Positions 15,105 to 23,936 of a stretch of 64,000 bases of DNA are shown piece by piece; position 1 is the first letter of the stretch, and each line of letters opens with the position of its first letter. The notes beneath the pieces are model-generated. The model was not told the origin of the DNA and made no database searches. It saw nothing but the letters and a program-made list of their open reading frames with translations. This stretch comes from Bacillota bacterium (GTDB lineage: Bacteria; Bacillota; Clostridia; Monoglobales; Firm-18). A program made the position numbers and the translations under genes. The stretch lies in contig JALOAJ010000012.1 of NCBI GenBank assembly GCA_023228885.1, positions 1 through 64,000 of the forward strand, in the 5' to 3' direction.

Positions 15105-15422
15105 TTGGGCTTAGAAATAATTGAAAGCATAAGGCAAGCTGAACAGCAAGCAAATGATATTTTAGAAAATGCGCAAAACGGCGCTCAACAAATTATTTCA
15201 GACGCTAAGCTGCAAGCGGATAAAACAATTTCAACTTTTGAAGCGGCGCTTGAAAAGCAAACGCAAAAAATAATTCAAGACGCTTGCGACAAGGCTCAAA
15301 AACAAGCAACGGAAATATTAGGGCAAGCGCAGGAAAAATGCAATCGACTAAAGGATGAATCGAGCGCCAACATGGAAAAGGCAATACTTTTTGTTACGGA
15401 AAAACTTAAAGGGGCGAAGTAA
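15105..15422 (+). CDS. V-type ATPase subunit H/G (peripheral stalk coiled coil)
   Basis: This 105-residue protein is Ala/Gln/Lys/Glu-rich with an almost continuous heptad pattern (EQQANDILENAQNGAQQI and so on), as expected for the small peripheral-stalk subunit that pairs with subunit E. Sequence alone is weak for such coiled coils, but it is the first gene of the V-ATPase operon and its stop codon abuts the ATG of subunit I. The TTG start follows GGAGGG. Confidence 0.85.
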   Translation: MGLEIIESIRQAEQQANDILENAQNGAQQIISDAKLQADKTISTFEAALEKQTQKIIQDACDKAQKQATEILGQAQEKCNRLKDESSANMEKAILFVTEKLKGAK

Positions 15423-17375
15423 ATGATTGTGGAAATGAGCAAGCTGACCATTGCCGGGCTTATGCAAGAGCGTTCTGCAATTATAAGGCACTTAATGAAG
15501 CTTGGCATAGTTCACCTTGATAAGGTGAAACTGACGGAGCAAGAGCAAAACAATGTTTTGGAATGTGCAAAATTTGACAGCGCCGAAGCCCGCATTGTCG
15601 AAATTGAGGACGAACTTCGCAAAATTTCAGAGGCAATATCCTTTTTAACGGAAACCGCTTCAAGCGGCAAAACGAAAAGCGCAAAAAGGAATATAACCTT
15701 TGACCGCTTTATAAATCAAGAAACTCACAGCGGGGTTTGGGAAAAGGTTTTTCAAGCCAACGGGCTTAAAAAAGAGATTGAACAAAAAAAAGGCGAGCTT
15801 GCCGCCCTAAAAAACGATATGTTGTTTTTAAAGGTGTGGGAAAGCTATAAATTGCCTGTCGAACTAACAAAAACCGCCGCAACCCAAATAATGACCGGCA
15901 CAATTCCTGCAAACGCAAGTATTGATGAACTGTTATTGAATATGCGGGAAACTGATTTAGTTAACATAATATTATTAAACAGCGATAGTGACCAGCACTA
16001 TGTAACAATTACGGTGCATAACAGCGTTTCGGCAAAAATAGCGGAGGAACTTAGAAAATATAATTTTTCGCCGGCGAATTTTGGTGATATAAAAGGAACA
16101 ATTTTAGAAAATATACAATCGGTTGACGAAAAAATAAACGAGATTAAGGCGGAAATAGACGATTTATCGAAGCAAAGCGTGCAAGCCTGTGCAAACCTGC
16201 CCGATATATATGGTTTATATGATTATATATATAATATGCAGCAACGAAGGCGTGTTTTATCGAATTTTCTTACCACCGAAAAAGCGTTTGTTGTTGGCGG
16301 TTGGGTTCCGGCACGGTTGGCGGAGAAAATAAAAGTTGAAATAGAAAATAAATTTACCGTTTTTATAAAAGTTTCAGAGCCTGAGGAGGGGGAGGAAACT
16401 CCGGTGCTGTTAAAAAATAACCGTTTGATTTATCCGTTTGAAATGATAACCGAGATGTACAGTTTGCCGCTATCGAGCGGTATTGACCCAAATGCGGTGA
16501 TGGCGCCGTTTTACTGGTTGTTTTTTGGTCTTATGCTTGGCGATGCGGTTTACGGGATACTGCTTACCGTTATTTGCGGCTTAATGGTTTGGAAGTTTAA
16601 AACGGAAAAGGGCACTATGATGGATAAGATGCTCAGGATGTTGGCGTTATGCGGCATTTCAACCTTCATATGGGGTGCGCTGTTTGGCAGTTGGTGCGGT
16701 GATTTGCCGAAAATGCTTTTGGGCAAGGAGATACCGCCGTTGTGGTTTGACCCGGGCAGCGACCCAATGCGGCTTATGATATGGTCATTTTTATTTGGAG
16801 CGGTACATCTTTTTGCAGGTATGGCAGTAAACGCATATATGCTTATAAGAGAAGGCAAATGGCTTGACGCAATTTTTGATATAGGGTTTTGGTATGTTAC
16901 ATTGGTAGGCGTCGGGCTGTTGTTTCTTGGAGGTTCTGCCGCCGCAATCGGTAAAAACATGGCAATTGCAGGCGCAATAGGCTTGATACTGACCCAAGGC
17001 AGAAAAGAAAAGAACATAATCAAAAAAATATCATCGGGCATTTTAAGTTTATATAATATAACAGGTTTTTTAAGCGATGTTCTTAGTTATTCAAGACTGC
17101 TTGCACTCGGGCTTGCAACAGGGGTTATATCACAGGTAATAAATCAACTTGGCATGATGCCGGGCGGTTTTGTTTCAATAGTTGCGGCATTGATTCTTAT
17201 TATAACCTTGTTAGCAGGGCATGCGTTTAATATGGGAATTAACACACTGGGGGCATATGTACATTCTTCCCGACTGCAATATGTTGAATTTTTTGGGAAG
17301 TTTTATGAGAGCGGCGGCGATGCATTTGAGCCGCTGAAGGTAAAAACAAGGTATTTGCAAATAAAAGAAGGTTAA
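15423..17375 (+). CDS. ntpI: V-type ATPase subunit I (membrane stator, a-type)
   Basis: This 650-residue protein has a long cytoplasmic, helix-rich N-terminal half and a C-terminal half (from about residue 345) with seven or eight membrane segments. It forms the ion half-channels and anchors the stator against the rotating K ring. Near the C-terminus, SYSRLLALGLATGVIS holds the arginine expected to contact the ring carboxylate. Length and layout fit the bacterial family. Its ATG directly follows the TAA of subunit H. Confidence 0.95.
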   Translation: MIVEMSKLTIAGLMQERSAIIRHLMKLGIVHLDKVKLTEQEQNNVLECAKFDSAEARIVEIEDELRKISEAISFLTETASSGKTKSAKRNITFDRFINQETHSGVWEKVFQANGLKKEIEQKKGELAALKNDMLFLKVWESYKLPVELTKTAATQIMTGTIPANASIDELLLNMRETDLVNIILLNSDSDQHYVTITVHNSVSAKIAEELRKYNFSPANFGDIKGTILENIQSVDEKINEIKAEIDDLSKQSVQACANLPDIYGLYDYIYNMQQRRRVLSNFLTTEKAFVVGGWVPARLAEKIKVEIENKFTVFIKVSEPEEGEETPVLLKNNRLIYPFEMITEMYSLPLSSGIDPNAVMAPFYWLFFGLMLGDAVYGILLTVICGLMVWKFKTEKGTMMDKMLRMLALCGISTFIWGALFGSWCGDLPKMLLGKEIPPLWFDPGSDPMRLMIWSFLFGAVHLFAGMAVNAYMLIREGKWLDAIFDIGFWYVTLVGVGLLFLGGSAAAIGKNMAIAGAIGLILTQGRKEKNIIKKISSGILSLYNITGFLSDVLSYSRLLALGLATGVISQVINQLGMMPGGFVSIVAALILIITLLAGHAFNMGINTLGAYVHSSRLQYVEFFGKFYESGGDAFEPLKVKTRYLQIKEG

Positions 17376-17400
17376 ATTATTATATAACAGGAGGAAAGAC

Positions 17401-17895
17401 ATGGGTTTTGTAGAGATTTTGACAAACGGAACATTTTTATCGGTATTAGGGGCGGTTATGGCGGTTATAGTATCCGGCATGGGCAGCGCCAAAGGGGTTG
17501 GCTTGGTTGGCGAGGCGGCATCGGGGCTTATTACCGAAGAATCTGACCGATTTGGTCAGGCGTTGCTTTTGCAGGCGCTTCCCGGCACACAGGGCATTTA
17601 TGGCGTGCTTACTGCATTTATGATACTAAATAAAATAGGGCTTTTAAGCGGTAATGTTGCGGTATCCTCTTTTGAAGGCGCGGCACTTTTGATAGCGGCG
17701 CTGCCTGTTGCAATAGTCGGTTATTTTTCGGCAATACGCCAAGCGCGCGTTTCCGCAGCGGCGATTGAAATAATAGCAAAAAGGCCGGAAGACCTTGCAA
17801 AAGGTATCACCTTTGCGGCAATGGTTGAAACATATGCTGTTTTGGCATTGCTTGCATCGATACTTGCAATTAACGGGTTACCTGTGCTCGGTTAA
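17401..17895 (+). CDS. ntpK: V-type ATPase subunit K (rotor-ring proteolipid), Na+-type
   Basis: This 164-residue protein has four membrane helices arranged as two hairpins. It builds the rotor ring. Residues matching the Na+ ligands known in Enterococcus hirae NtpK are all present: L60, T63 and Q64 in LPGTQG, Q114 in AIRQARV, and E143 in MVETYA. This indicates a sodium-translocating ring. The ATG follows GGAGG. The TAA stop overlaps an ATG (TAATG), but the preferred start of subunit E is downstream. Confidence 0.95.
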   Translation: MGFVEILTNGTFLSVLGAVMAVIVSGMGSAKGVGLVGEAASGLITEESDRFGQALLLQALPGTQGIYGVLTAFMILNKIGLLSGNVAVSSFEGAALLIAALPVAIVGYFSAIRQARVSAAAIEIIAKRPEDLAKGITFAAMVETYAVLALLASILAINGLPVLG

Positions 17896-17927
17896 TGGAA
17901 AACTGCTTACGGAAGGAATGTTTACCT

Positions 17928-18428
17928 ATGGCGGGATTGGAAAGTATAATCCAAAAAATAATAGATGATGCAACACAAAAAGCAAGCAGCATAACGGAAA
18001 ATGCAAAAATTAAAGGTGAGCAAATAGCAAAAGGCGCTAAAAAGCACATTAGCGAAAAAGAGGAAACAGCAAAAAAACTGGTGGCTCAAACGGCTAAGGT
18101 TAGGGCTGAACGCATAATTGCCTCAGCGCAGCTTGAGGGCAAAAAGCAATATCTTGCCGCTAAACAGGCGCTTATTGATGATGTGTTTTCCAAGTCGGCA
18201 AGCAAGCTTGCAATGCTTGAAACGGCGGAATACGAAAAGCTTATATCGGAAATGTCAAAAGGCATAGACGGCGAGGTTGTTTTGCTTTCGAGGGATAAGG
18301 AAAAAGGCACAGGCGGCGGGTTTATAATAAAAAAGGGAAAGGTTGAATATAACTTTTCTTTTGAGGCGCTTGCCAAAAATGCCAAAGAAAAGCTTGAAAG
18401 CGATGTAATATCAATTTTGTTCGGCTAA
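17928..18428 (+). CDS. ntpE: V-type ATPase subunit E (peripheral stalk)
   Basis: This protein of about 166 residues has a long, charged N-terminal coiled coil and a compact C-terminal domain with GGGFIIKKGKVEYNFSFE, the recognisable end of V-type E subunits. It links the catalytic head to the membrane stator. I chose ATG 17928 (MAGLESIIQKI) with GGAAGG about 11 bases upstream; a longer form from 17895, coupled to the K stop, is possible but has an atypical N-terminus. Confidence 0.92.
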   Translation: MAGLESIIQKIIDDATQKASSITENAKIKGEQIAKGAKKHISEKEETAKKLVAQTAKVRAERIIASAQLEGKKQYLAAKQALIDDVFSKSASKLAMLETAEYEKLISEMSKGIDGEVVLLSRDKEKGTGGGFIIKKGKVEYNFSFEALAKNAKEKLESDVISILFG

Positions 18429-18438
18429 AGGAGGCAGG

Positions 18439-19395
18439 ATGAAATCCATGGAAAGCACAAGATACAATGAGTTTGATTACACCGCATCTGTGGCGCGTTC
18501 ACGGGTGATTGAAACACGCCTTCTTAGTCATTTGGATTTTGAAAAATTACTGACTGCCGATTCCGTACCCGATGCGATAGTCTTTCTTGCAAATGCGGGC
18601 TGGAAAACATTTGATGATTATAACAAAATGCTTTATAACCAAACATTTGAGCTTTTTGAGTTGTCGGTCAAGCTGGGGGCGGAAGGTTTTTTAAAGACGC
18701 AACGGCTAAAATATGACTATCACAACTTAAAGGCGCTTATAAAAACGGAACTTACAGCCCAGAAACAACATGATATACTAATTGATTTGGGTAATATTTC
18801 GCTAAAAGACATGAAAAACGCTGTGCTAAATGCTGATTACAAGCTGTTTTCAGAAAATATGGCAATGTCGGTTCCCGAGGCATACGAGCAATATGCAAAA
18901 ACACCGGATGCACAGCTTGTAGATTTAATTTTTGATAATGCATACTTTAAGGATTTGGCTGATTTTATAAAAATACAGCCGGACGAAAAAACGCTTGATT
19001 TAATAAAAACCCAAATTGATATGCACAATATAAAAACATTTATGCGCATACGCAAAATGGGAAAAACATATGAATTTTCAAAAAAGGTGATTGCGCATGG
19101 CGGGTGGCTGCCGTATGAGTTTTACATTGAGCGGGTCGGCTCTTCCGATACTGATTTTTTAATATTTGAAAAGACCCCGTATTCAGCCTTGTTTTTGGAA
19201 GAAGATTTGGAACGCTCGCTTGATAACTATTTTATTCAAAAGGTTAAAAAGGCGCGAAAAGGACCGTTCGGGCTTGCTCCGTTGGCGGCATACTTTTTTT
19301 TGAAAGAAAACGAAATACAAAATGTACGCATTATTTTAACATGCAAAACGGCGGGAATGGACGAAAATATTATACGCAAAAGGCTGCGAGGATAG
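18439..19395 (+). CDS. ntpC: V-type ATPase subunit C (central-stalk socket, d-type)
   Basis: This 318-residue soluble protein matches the d-type subunit that connects the central stalk to the K ring. Supporting features are the N-terminal YTASVARSRVIETRLL, the YDYHNLKALIK segment near residue 95, and the C-terminal KKARKGPFGLAPLAAYF and ENEIQNVRIIL. The ATG follows AAAGGAGG. Length is normal for bacterial members. Confidence 0.94.
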   Translation: MKSMESTRYNEFDYTASVARSRVIETRLLSHLDFEKLLTADSVPDAIVFLANAGWKTFDDYNKMLYNQTFELFELSVKLGAEGFLKTQRLKYDYHNLKALIKTELTAQKQHDILIDLGNISLKDMKNAVLNADYKLFSENMAMSVPEAYEQYAKTPDAQLVDLIFDNAYFKDLADFIKIQPDEKTLDLIKTQIDMHNIKTFMRIRKMGKTYEFSKKVIAHGGWLPYEFYIERVGSSDTDFLIFEKTPYSALFLEEDLERSLDNYFIQKVKKARKGPFGLAPLAAYFFLKENEIQNVRIILTCKTAGMDENIIRKRLRG

Positions 19396-19408
19396 GGGGG
19401 GCATATTT

Positions 19409-19732
19409 GTGTATCGAGTAGCAATAATAGGCGATAGGGAAAGTGTGCTCAGCTTTAAAGCGGTGGGTTTTGATGTTGCGGATACGACAGATTCGGCAGA
19501 GGTTTTATCTGCATTTAACGATTTTGTTTCTAAAAACTATGCAATTATATTCGTTACCGAACAAGTTGCACAGCTTATAGAAACCGAAATTGAAAGCTAT
19601 AAAGACAGACCATACCCTGCCGTAATAGTTATTCCGAATAACCGCGGTTCAAGCGGCATGGGAATGGACGCTATTAAAAAATCTGTTGAACGAGCCGTGG
19701 GCGCCGATATATTATTTAAAGAAGAAAATTAA
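19409..19732 (+). CDS. V-type ATPase subunit F (central stalk)
   Basis: This 107-residue protein has a Rossmann-like layout: RVAIIGDRESVLSFKAVGFDV at the N-terminus, then IIFVTEQVAQLI and YPAVIVIPN, as in V-type F subunits that bind the D subunit in the rotor. The GTG start follows a G-rich ribosome binding site (GGGGGGG). It lies between C and A as in other bacterial operons. Confidence 0.93.
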   Translation: MYRVAIIGDRESVLSFKAVGFDVADTTDSAEVLSAFNDFVSKNYAIIFVTEQVAQLIETEIESYKDRPYPAVIVIPNNRGSSGMGMDAIKKSVERAVGADILFKEEN

Positions 19733-19747
19733 GGTGGGTGTTTTTAT

Positions 19748-20290
19748 TTGGGAACAATAATTAAGGTTTCCGGGCCTTTGGTAGTTGCGGAGGGCATGAA
19801 GGATGCCAATATGTTTGATGTTGTTCGCGTCAGTAACCATAACCTTATCGGAGAGGTTATAGAGATGCGTGACGATAAAGCTTCGATTCAAGTTTATGAG
19901 GAAACAACAGGGCTTGGACCGGGTGAACCTGTTACCACAACCGGTGCGCCGCTTTCGGTTGAACTAGGCCCGGGCTTGATAGAAAAGATGTATGACGGAA
20001 TACAACGCCCCTTGGTGATTATGCGAGAGCAAGCGGGCACCAACATAACGCGGGGCATAGATGTGAGCGCGCTTGACAAACAAGCTAAGTGGGAGTTTAT
20101 TCCCGACATAAAAGCGGGCGAAACGGTTGTCGGCGGCGATATAATAGGTCATGTTGACGAAACGGTTTTGGTTGTTCATAAAATTATGGTTCCAAACGGC
20201 GTATCAGGCAAAATAACCGACATCAAAAGCGGTTCTTTCACCGTTGAAGAAACTGTTGCGACAATTTTACGGATGAAGGAAAAACAGTAG
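19748..20290 (+). CDS. ntpA: V-type ATPase catalytic subunit A, N-terminal part (frameshifted gene)
   Basis: This 180-residue frame encodes the beta-barrel and the non-homologous bulge region of subunit A (GTIIKVSGPLVVAEGM, YDGIQRPL, ARDKQAKW-like segment LDKQAKWEF). It ends prematurely at TAG 20288-20290. The missing continuation (DEGKTVDLTMMQKWPVR) is found at once in the next frame, so a one-base change separates the two parts. Adding one T to the four-T run at 20265-20268 restores a protein of about 588 residues, the family length. This fragment alone lacks the nucleotide-binding domain. Confidence 0.9.
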   Translation: MGTIIKVSGPLVVAEGMKDANMFDVVRVSNHNLIGEVIEMRDDKASIQVYEETTGLGPGEPVTTTGAPLSVELGPGLIEKMYDGIQRPLVIMREQAGTNITRGIDVSALDKQAKWEFIPDIKAGETVVGGDIIGHVDETVLVVHKIMVPNGVSGKITDIKSGSFTVEETVATILRMKEKQ

Positions 20291-20298
20291 ATTTAACC

Positions 20299-21507
20299 AT
20301 GATGCAAAAATGGCCGGTGCGTATCGGGCGACCGTATAATCAGAAACTTCCTCCCGAAATGCCGCTTGTTACCGGGCAGCGGGTTATTGATACATTATTC
20401 CCCATTGCAAAAGGTGGGGTTGCAGCGGTGCCGGGACCTTTCGGCAGCGGCAAAACGGTTGTTCAACATCAGCTTGCAAAGTGGGCGGATGCCGACATAG
20501 TGGTATATATCGGGTGCGGTGAGCGTGGGAACGAGATGACCGATGTGCTTATGGAATTCCCCGAGCTTAAAGACCCGAAAACAGGGCATTCCCTTATGAA
20601 ACGCACCGTGCTTATTGCCAACACCTCCGATATGCCGGTTGCAGCGCGTGAAGCCAGCGTATATACCGGAATTACCATAGCGGAGTATTTTCGTGATATG
20701 GGTTATTCCGTTGCTGTTATGGCGGATTCAACTTCTCGCTGGGCAGAGGCGCTTCGTGAAATGAGCGGACGCCTTGAAGAAATGCCGGGTGAAGAAGGGT
20801 ATCCTGCATACTTGGGTTCGCGAATTGCACAGTTTTATGAAAGGGCGGGGCGGGTGCTGTCGATGGGCACAATCCCCCGTGAAGGCGCGCTGACCGCAAT
20901 TGGGGCGGTATCACCGCCGGGCGGCGATATATCCGAGCCGGTTTCGCAGGCCACCCTTAGAATAGTTAAGGTGTTTTGGGGTTTAGACGCTACATTGGCG
21001 TATAGAAGGCATTTTCCGGCAATTAACTGGATGACATCATATTCTTTATATTTGGATGCGCTTGGCGAATGGTTTTCCGAAAGCATTGCGGCAGACTGGA
21101 ATAAGCTGCGAGCGGAGGCGATAAAAATTCTTTCGGACGAATCGGAATTAAACGAGATAGTTCAGCTTGTGGGCGTTGATGCGCTATCGGGCGATGACAG
21201 GGTTACGCTTGAAGTGGCGCGCAGCATTCGAGAAGACTATTTGCATCAAAACGCGTTTGACGATATAGACACATATACATCATTGCCTAAGCAATACGGG
21301 CTGTTAAAAATTATTTTAACATTATATAAATTAGCGCAGCAAGCCATAAAAGCGGGGGTTTCCATTGAACGAATATCCTCCATGAGGGTGCTTGAAAGAA
21401 TTGGCAGAGCAAAATATACCCCCGAGCAAGATTCGGCGGCTGCGTTTGCTCAAATAGAAGAAGCGCTCGCAAAAGAAATGGACGAGCTGACGAGAGATAA
21501 TGCGTAG
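20299..21507 (+). CDS. ntpA: V-type ATPase catalytic subunit A, C-terminal part (frameshifted gene)
   Basis: This part contains the catalytic core: TGQRVIDTLFPIAKGG, Walker A GPFGSGKTV, GCGERGNEM, and MADSTSRWAEALRE. It hydrolyses ATP in the intact complex. The coding sense extends upstream of the first ATG (20299) to about 20260 in this frame, where it joins the N-terminal part, so ATG 20299 is not the natural start. Whether the shift is real or a sequence error cannot be decided here. All other subunit genes are intact, and the operon would be useless without A. Confidence 0.9.
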   Translation: MMQKWPVRIGRPYNQKLPPEMPLVTGQRVIDTLFPIAKGGVAAVPGPFGSGKTVVQHQLAKWADADIVVYIGCGERGNEMTDVLMEFPELKDPKTGHSLMKRTVLIANTSDMPVAAREASVYTGITIAEYFRDMGYSVAVMADSTSRWAEALREMSGRLEEMPGEEGYPAYLGSRIAQFYERAGRVLSMGTIPREGALTAIGAVSPPGGDISEPVSQATLRIVKVFWGLDATLAYRRHFPAINWMTSYSLYLDALGEWFSESIAADWNKLRAEAIKILSDESELNEIVQLVGVDALSGDDRVTLEVARSIREDYLHQNAFDDIDTYTSLPKQYGLLKIILTLYKLAQQAIKAGVSIERISSMRVLERIGRAKYTPEQDSAAAFAQIEEALAKEMDELTRDNA

Positions 21508-21548
21508 TTTTACTGTAATTTTGTAACCGGAAAGGAATGAATCTGAAT

Positions 21549-22919
21549 ATGATTAAGGAATACAGAACAATATCCGAAGTTGCCGGTCCTTTAATGCTTG
21601 TCAAGGATGTAGAGGGCGTAACATACGGCGAACTTGGTGAGATAGAACTTGTAAACGGCGAAACGCGGCGTTGTCAGGTGCTTGAAATTGACGGTAAAAA
21701 TGCAATTGTACAGCTTTTTGAAAACAGCGCGGGGCTTAACCTTGAACAAAGCAAGGTTAGGTTTTTGGGCAGAAGCATTGAGCTTGCGGTGTCTGCTGAC
21801 ATGTTGGGGCGAATTTTTGACGGGATGGGAAATCCAAAAGACGGCGGACCTGCCGTTATAGCGGAAAAACGACTGGATATAAACGGAACTCCGATTAACC
21901 CTGCCGCACGGAACTATCCGTCCGAGTTTATCCAAACGGGCATCAGCGCCATTGATGGTTTAAATACCCTTGTTCGAGGGCAAAAGCTGCCTATATTCTC
22001 CGGTTCGGGGCTGCCTCATGCCAATCTTGCGGCGCAAATAGCGCGGCAGGCAAAAGTAAGGGGCACGGATGAAAAATTTGCCGTTGTTTTTGCGGCAGTC
22101 GGCATTACGTTTGAAGAAGCAAACTTTTTTATAAACGATTTTAATGTTACGGGAGCGATAGACAGGACGGTAACTTTTATTAACCTTGCAAATGACCCGG
22201 CGATAGAGCGAATAGCCACGCCTCGTATGGCGCTGACCGCCGCGGAATATCTTGCTTTTGATTGTAATATGCATGTTTTGGTTATTATAACCGATATAAC
22301 AAATTACGCTGAAGCGTTACGAGAGGTTTCGGCGGCAAAAAAAGAGGTTCCCGGGCGGAGAGGTTACCCCGGCTATTTATACACCGACCTTGCAACGATG
22401 TATGAGCGCGCAGGGCGTAAAATCGGCATCGATGGGTCAATTACGCTGATTCCCATTTTGTCAATGCCGGAGGACGATAAAACACATCCCATTCCCGACT
22501 TAACGGGATATATAACGGAAGGGCAAATAATATTAAGCCGTGAGCTTTATAGAAAAAACATTATGCCGCCCATAGATGTTTTACCGTCCCTTTCGAGGCT
22601 TAAAGACAAGGGCGTTGGGGAAGGCAAAACAAGGGAAGACCATGCAAGCACCATGAACCAACTTTTTGCAGCTTATTCAAGAGGTAAAGACGCAAAAGAG
22701 CTTATGGTGATTTTGGGCGAGGCGGCGCTTACCGATATAGACAAGCTGTATGCGCAATTTGCAGAGGAATTTGAACTTAAATATGTGTCGCAAGGCTTTG
22801 ACGCAAACCGCTCTATTGAACAAACGCTTGACATTGGATGGGAACTGCTTTCCATCTTACCGAAAACAGAGCTAAAACGAATTAGTGAAGAATTGATAGA
22901 AAAGTATTTGGGCAGGTGA
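21549..22919 (+). CDS. ntpB: V-type ATPase regulatory subunit B
   Basis: This subunit of about 456 residues alternates with A in the hexameric head. It has MIKEYRTISEVAGPL at the N-terminus, SGSGLPHANLAAQIARQA in place of a full Walker A loop, and SMPEDDKTHPIPDLTGYITEGQ. I chose ATG 21549, which matches the standard N-terminus and has GGAAAGGA about 12 bases upstream; ATG 21537 would overlap the ribosome binding site. It is complete. Confidence 0.96.
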   Translation: MIKEYRTISEVAGPLMLVKDVEGVTYGELGEIELVNGETRRCQVLEIDGKNAIVQLFENSAGLNLEQSKVRFLGRSIELAVSADMLGRIFDGMGNPKDGGPAVIAEKRLDINGTPINPAARNYPSEFIQTGISAIDGLNTLVRGQKLPIFSGSGLPHANLAAQIARQAKVRGTDEKFAVVFAAVGITFEEANFFINDFNVTGAIDRTVTFINLANDPAIERIATPRMALTAAEYLAFDCNMHVLVIITDITNYAEALREVSAAKKEVPGRRGYPGYLYTDLATMYERAGRKIGIDGSITLIPILSMPEDDKTHPIPDLTGYITEGQIILSRELYRKNIMPPIDVLPSLSRLKDKGVGEGKTREDHASTMNQLFAAYSRGKDAKELMVILGEAALTDIDKLYAQFAEEFELKYVSQGFDANRSIEQTLDIGWELLSILPKTELKRISEELIEKYLGR

Positions 22920-22923
22920 GGAT

Positions 22924-23574
22924 ATGGCTATTGCAAATGTCAACCCAAACCGCATGGAGCTTTCAAAGCTGAAAAAAAGGCTGGAAACGGCACGGCGAGG
23001 TCATAAGCTGTTAAAAGACAAACGAGACGGGCTGATGAAAGAGTTTTTGGAAATTGTCCGTGTAAATAAGGCGCTTAGGGAGACGGTTGAAGCTAATTTA
23101 AAAGGCGTTTACGAAAACTTTCTTGTGGCAAGCGCTATAATGTCAAAACAAGTTTTGGAAAATAGCCTTATGTTCCCCAAGCACAGGGTAGAGGTGGGAA
23201 TTCAAACCAAAAACATAATGTCGGTGAATGTTCCTGTCTTTAATTTTGAGCAAAAACAAGACGATTTGTATTCATATGGTTTTTTCGGAACATCAGGGCA
23301 GCTTGACGCTTCGATTAATCGCTTGGGGGAAGTTTTGCCCGATTTGCTTGCACTTGCCGAAAAAGAAAAAAGCGCACAGTTGCTTGCGGCAGAGATAGAA
23401 AAAACGCGCCGCCGTGTAAACGCGCTTGAATATGTTATGATTCCTCAATTTACCGAGAAAATTCGGTTTATAAAAATGAAGCTTGATGAAAGCGAGCGCA
23501 GCACAACGACAAGGCTTATGAAGGTTAAGGATATGATGATTAAAGAAATGTTATCCAAAAATAATATGTCTTAA
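22924..23574 (+). CDS. ntpD: V-type ATPase subunit D (central rotor shaft)
   Basis: This 216-residue, helix-rich protein starts NVNPNRMELSKLKKRLETARRGHKLLKDKRD, written here in part, which is typical of the rotor shaft. A second long helix ends with RRVNALEYVMIPQ and RFIKMKLDE. It turns inside the A3B3 head and transmits torque to the ring. It is the last gene of the operon, 4 bp after B, and is followed by a terminator. Confidence 0.95.
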   Translation: MAIANVNPNRMELSKLKKRLETARRGHKLLKDKRDGLMKEFLEIVRVNKALRETVEANLKGVYENFLVASAIMSKQVLENSLMFPKHRVEVGIQTKNIMSVNVPVFNFEQKQDDLYSYGFFGTSGQLDASINRLGEVLPDLLALAEKEKSAQLLAAEIEKTRRRVNALEYVMIPQFTEKIRFIKMKLDESERSTTTRLMKVKDMMIKEMLSKNNMS

Positions 23575-23581
23575 ATAATGC

Positions 23582-23612
23582 AAAATCGAGCCTTTTGGCT
23601 CGATTTTACTTT
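23582..23612. terminator. bidirectional terminator at the end of the V-ATPase operon
   Basis: AAAATCGAGCC (23582-23592) and GGCTCGATTTT (23597-23607) are perfect arms around TTTT. T-runs on both sides let it serve the V-ATPase operon on the plus strand and the small minus-strand gene that ends at 23662. Confidence 0.9.
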
Positions 23613-23661
23613 AATCTTGAAAGCGCCGCTGCTGTTTTTTGATTACGATGTGATGCGGCTT

Positions 23662-23793
23662 TTATGTTGTGCTGTTATCTATGGTGTTATTTCTGTCATT
23701 TTGATTGTCTTGGGTGGGATTTCTTTTGTTGTTTTGAGATTTGTTTTTCTTCTTCTGCTGCTTTCTGTTAGTGAATTGGTTGTCCTTCGCCAT
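23662..23793 (-). CDS. small hydrophilic 43-residue protein
   Basis: On the minus strand ATG 23793 is preceded by AAAGGAGGG, a near-perfect ribosome binding site, at a spacing of 6. The product starts MAKDNQFTNRKQQKKKNK, is very rich in Asn, Gln and Lys, and ends with TAA at 23662-23664. It would transcribe toward the bidirectional terminator at 23582. Such small, disordered, basic proteins occur in spore-formers, but I cannot assign a family. The overlapping plus-strand frame begins inside the terminator hairpin and has no ribosome binding site. Confidence 0.6.
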   Translation of the reverse strand: MAKDNQFTNRKQQKKKNKSQNNKRNPTQDNQNDRNNTIDNSTT

Positions 23794-23936
23794 AAAAAAC
23801 CCTCCTTTGTTTTGGTTGCCCCAATACTTTGCTACGCTACTTTTCAGCTATTGAAAATTATGTCACAATAGTATTTATTTCCTAATTTTTTAATTTTATT
23901 CATCCCGCAAACATACGGCTTTGTTTTTGATTGATA

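Noticed and set aside
20257..20305. programmed -1 frameshift in the V-ATPase A gene
   Set aside because: The codons at the junction (ACA ATT TTA CGG) do not form the usual X XXY YYZ heptamer, and no downstream hairpin is evident. A missing T in a homopolymer is simpler.
23578..23871. 97-residue hydrophobic plus-strand frame after the V-ATPase operon
   Set aside because: It begins inside the terminator hairpin, has no ribosome binding site and overlaps the well-supported minus-strand small gene. Its hydrophobic look comes from reading a Lys/Asn-rich gene backwards.
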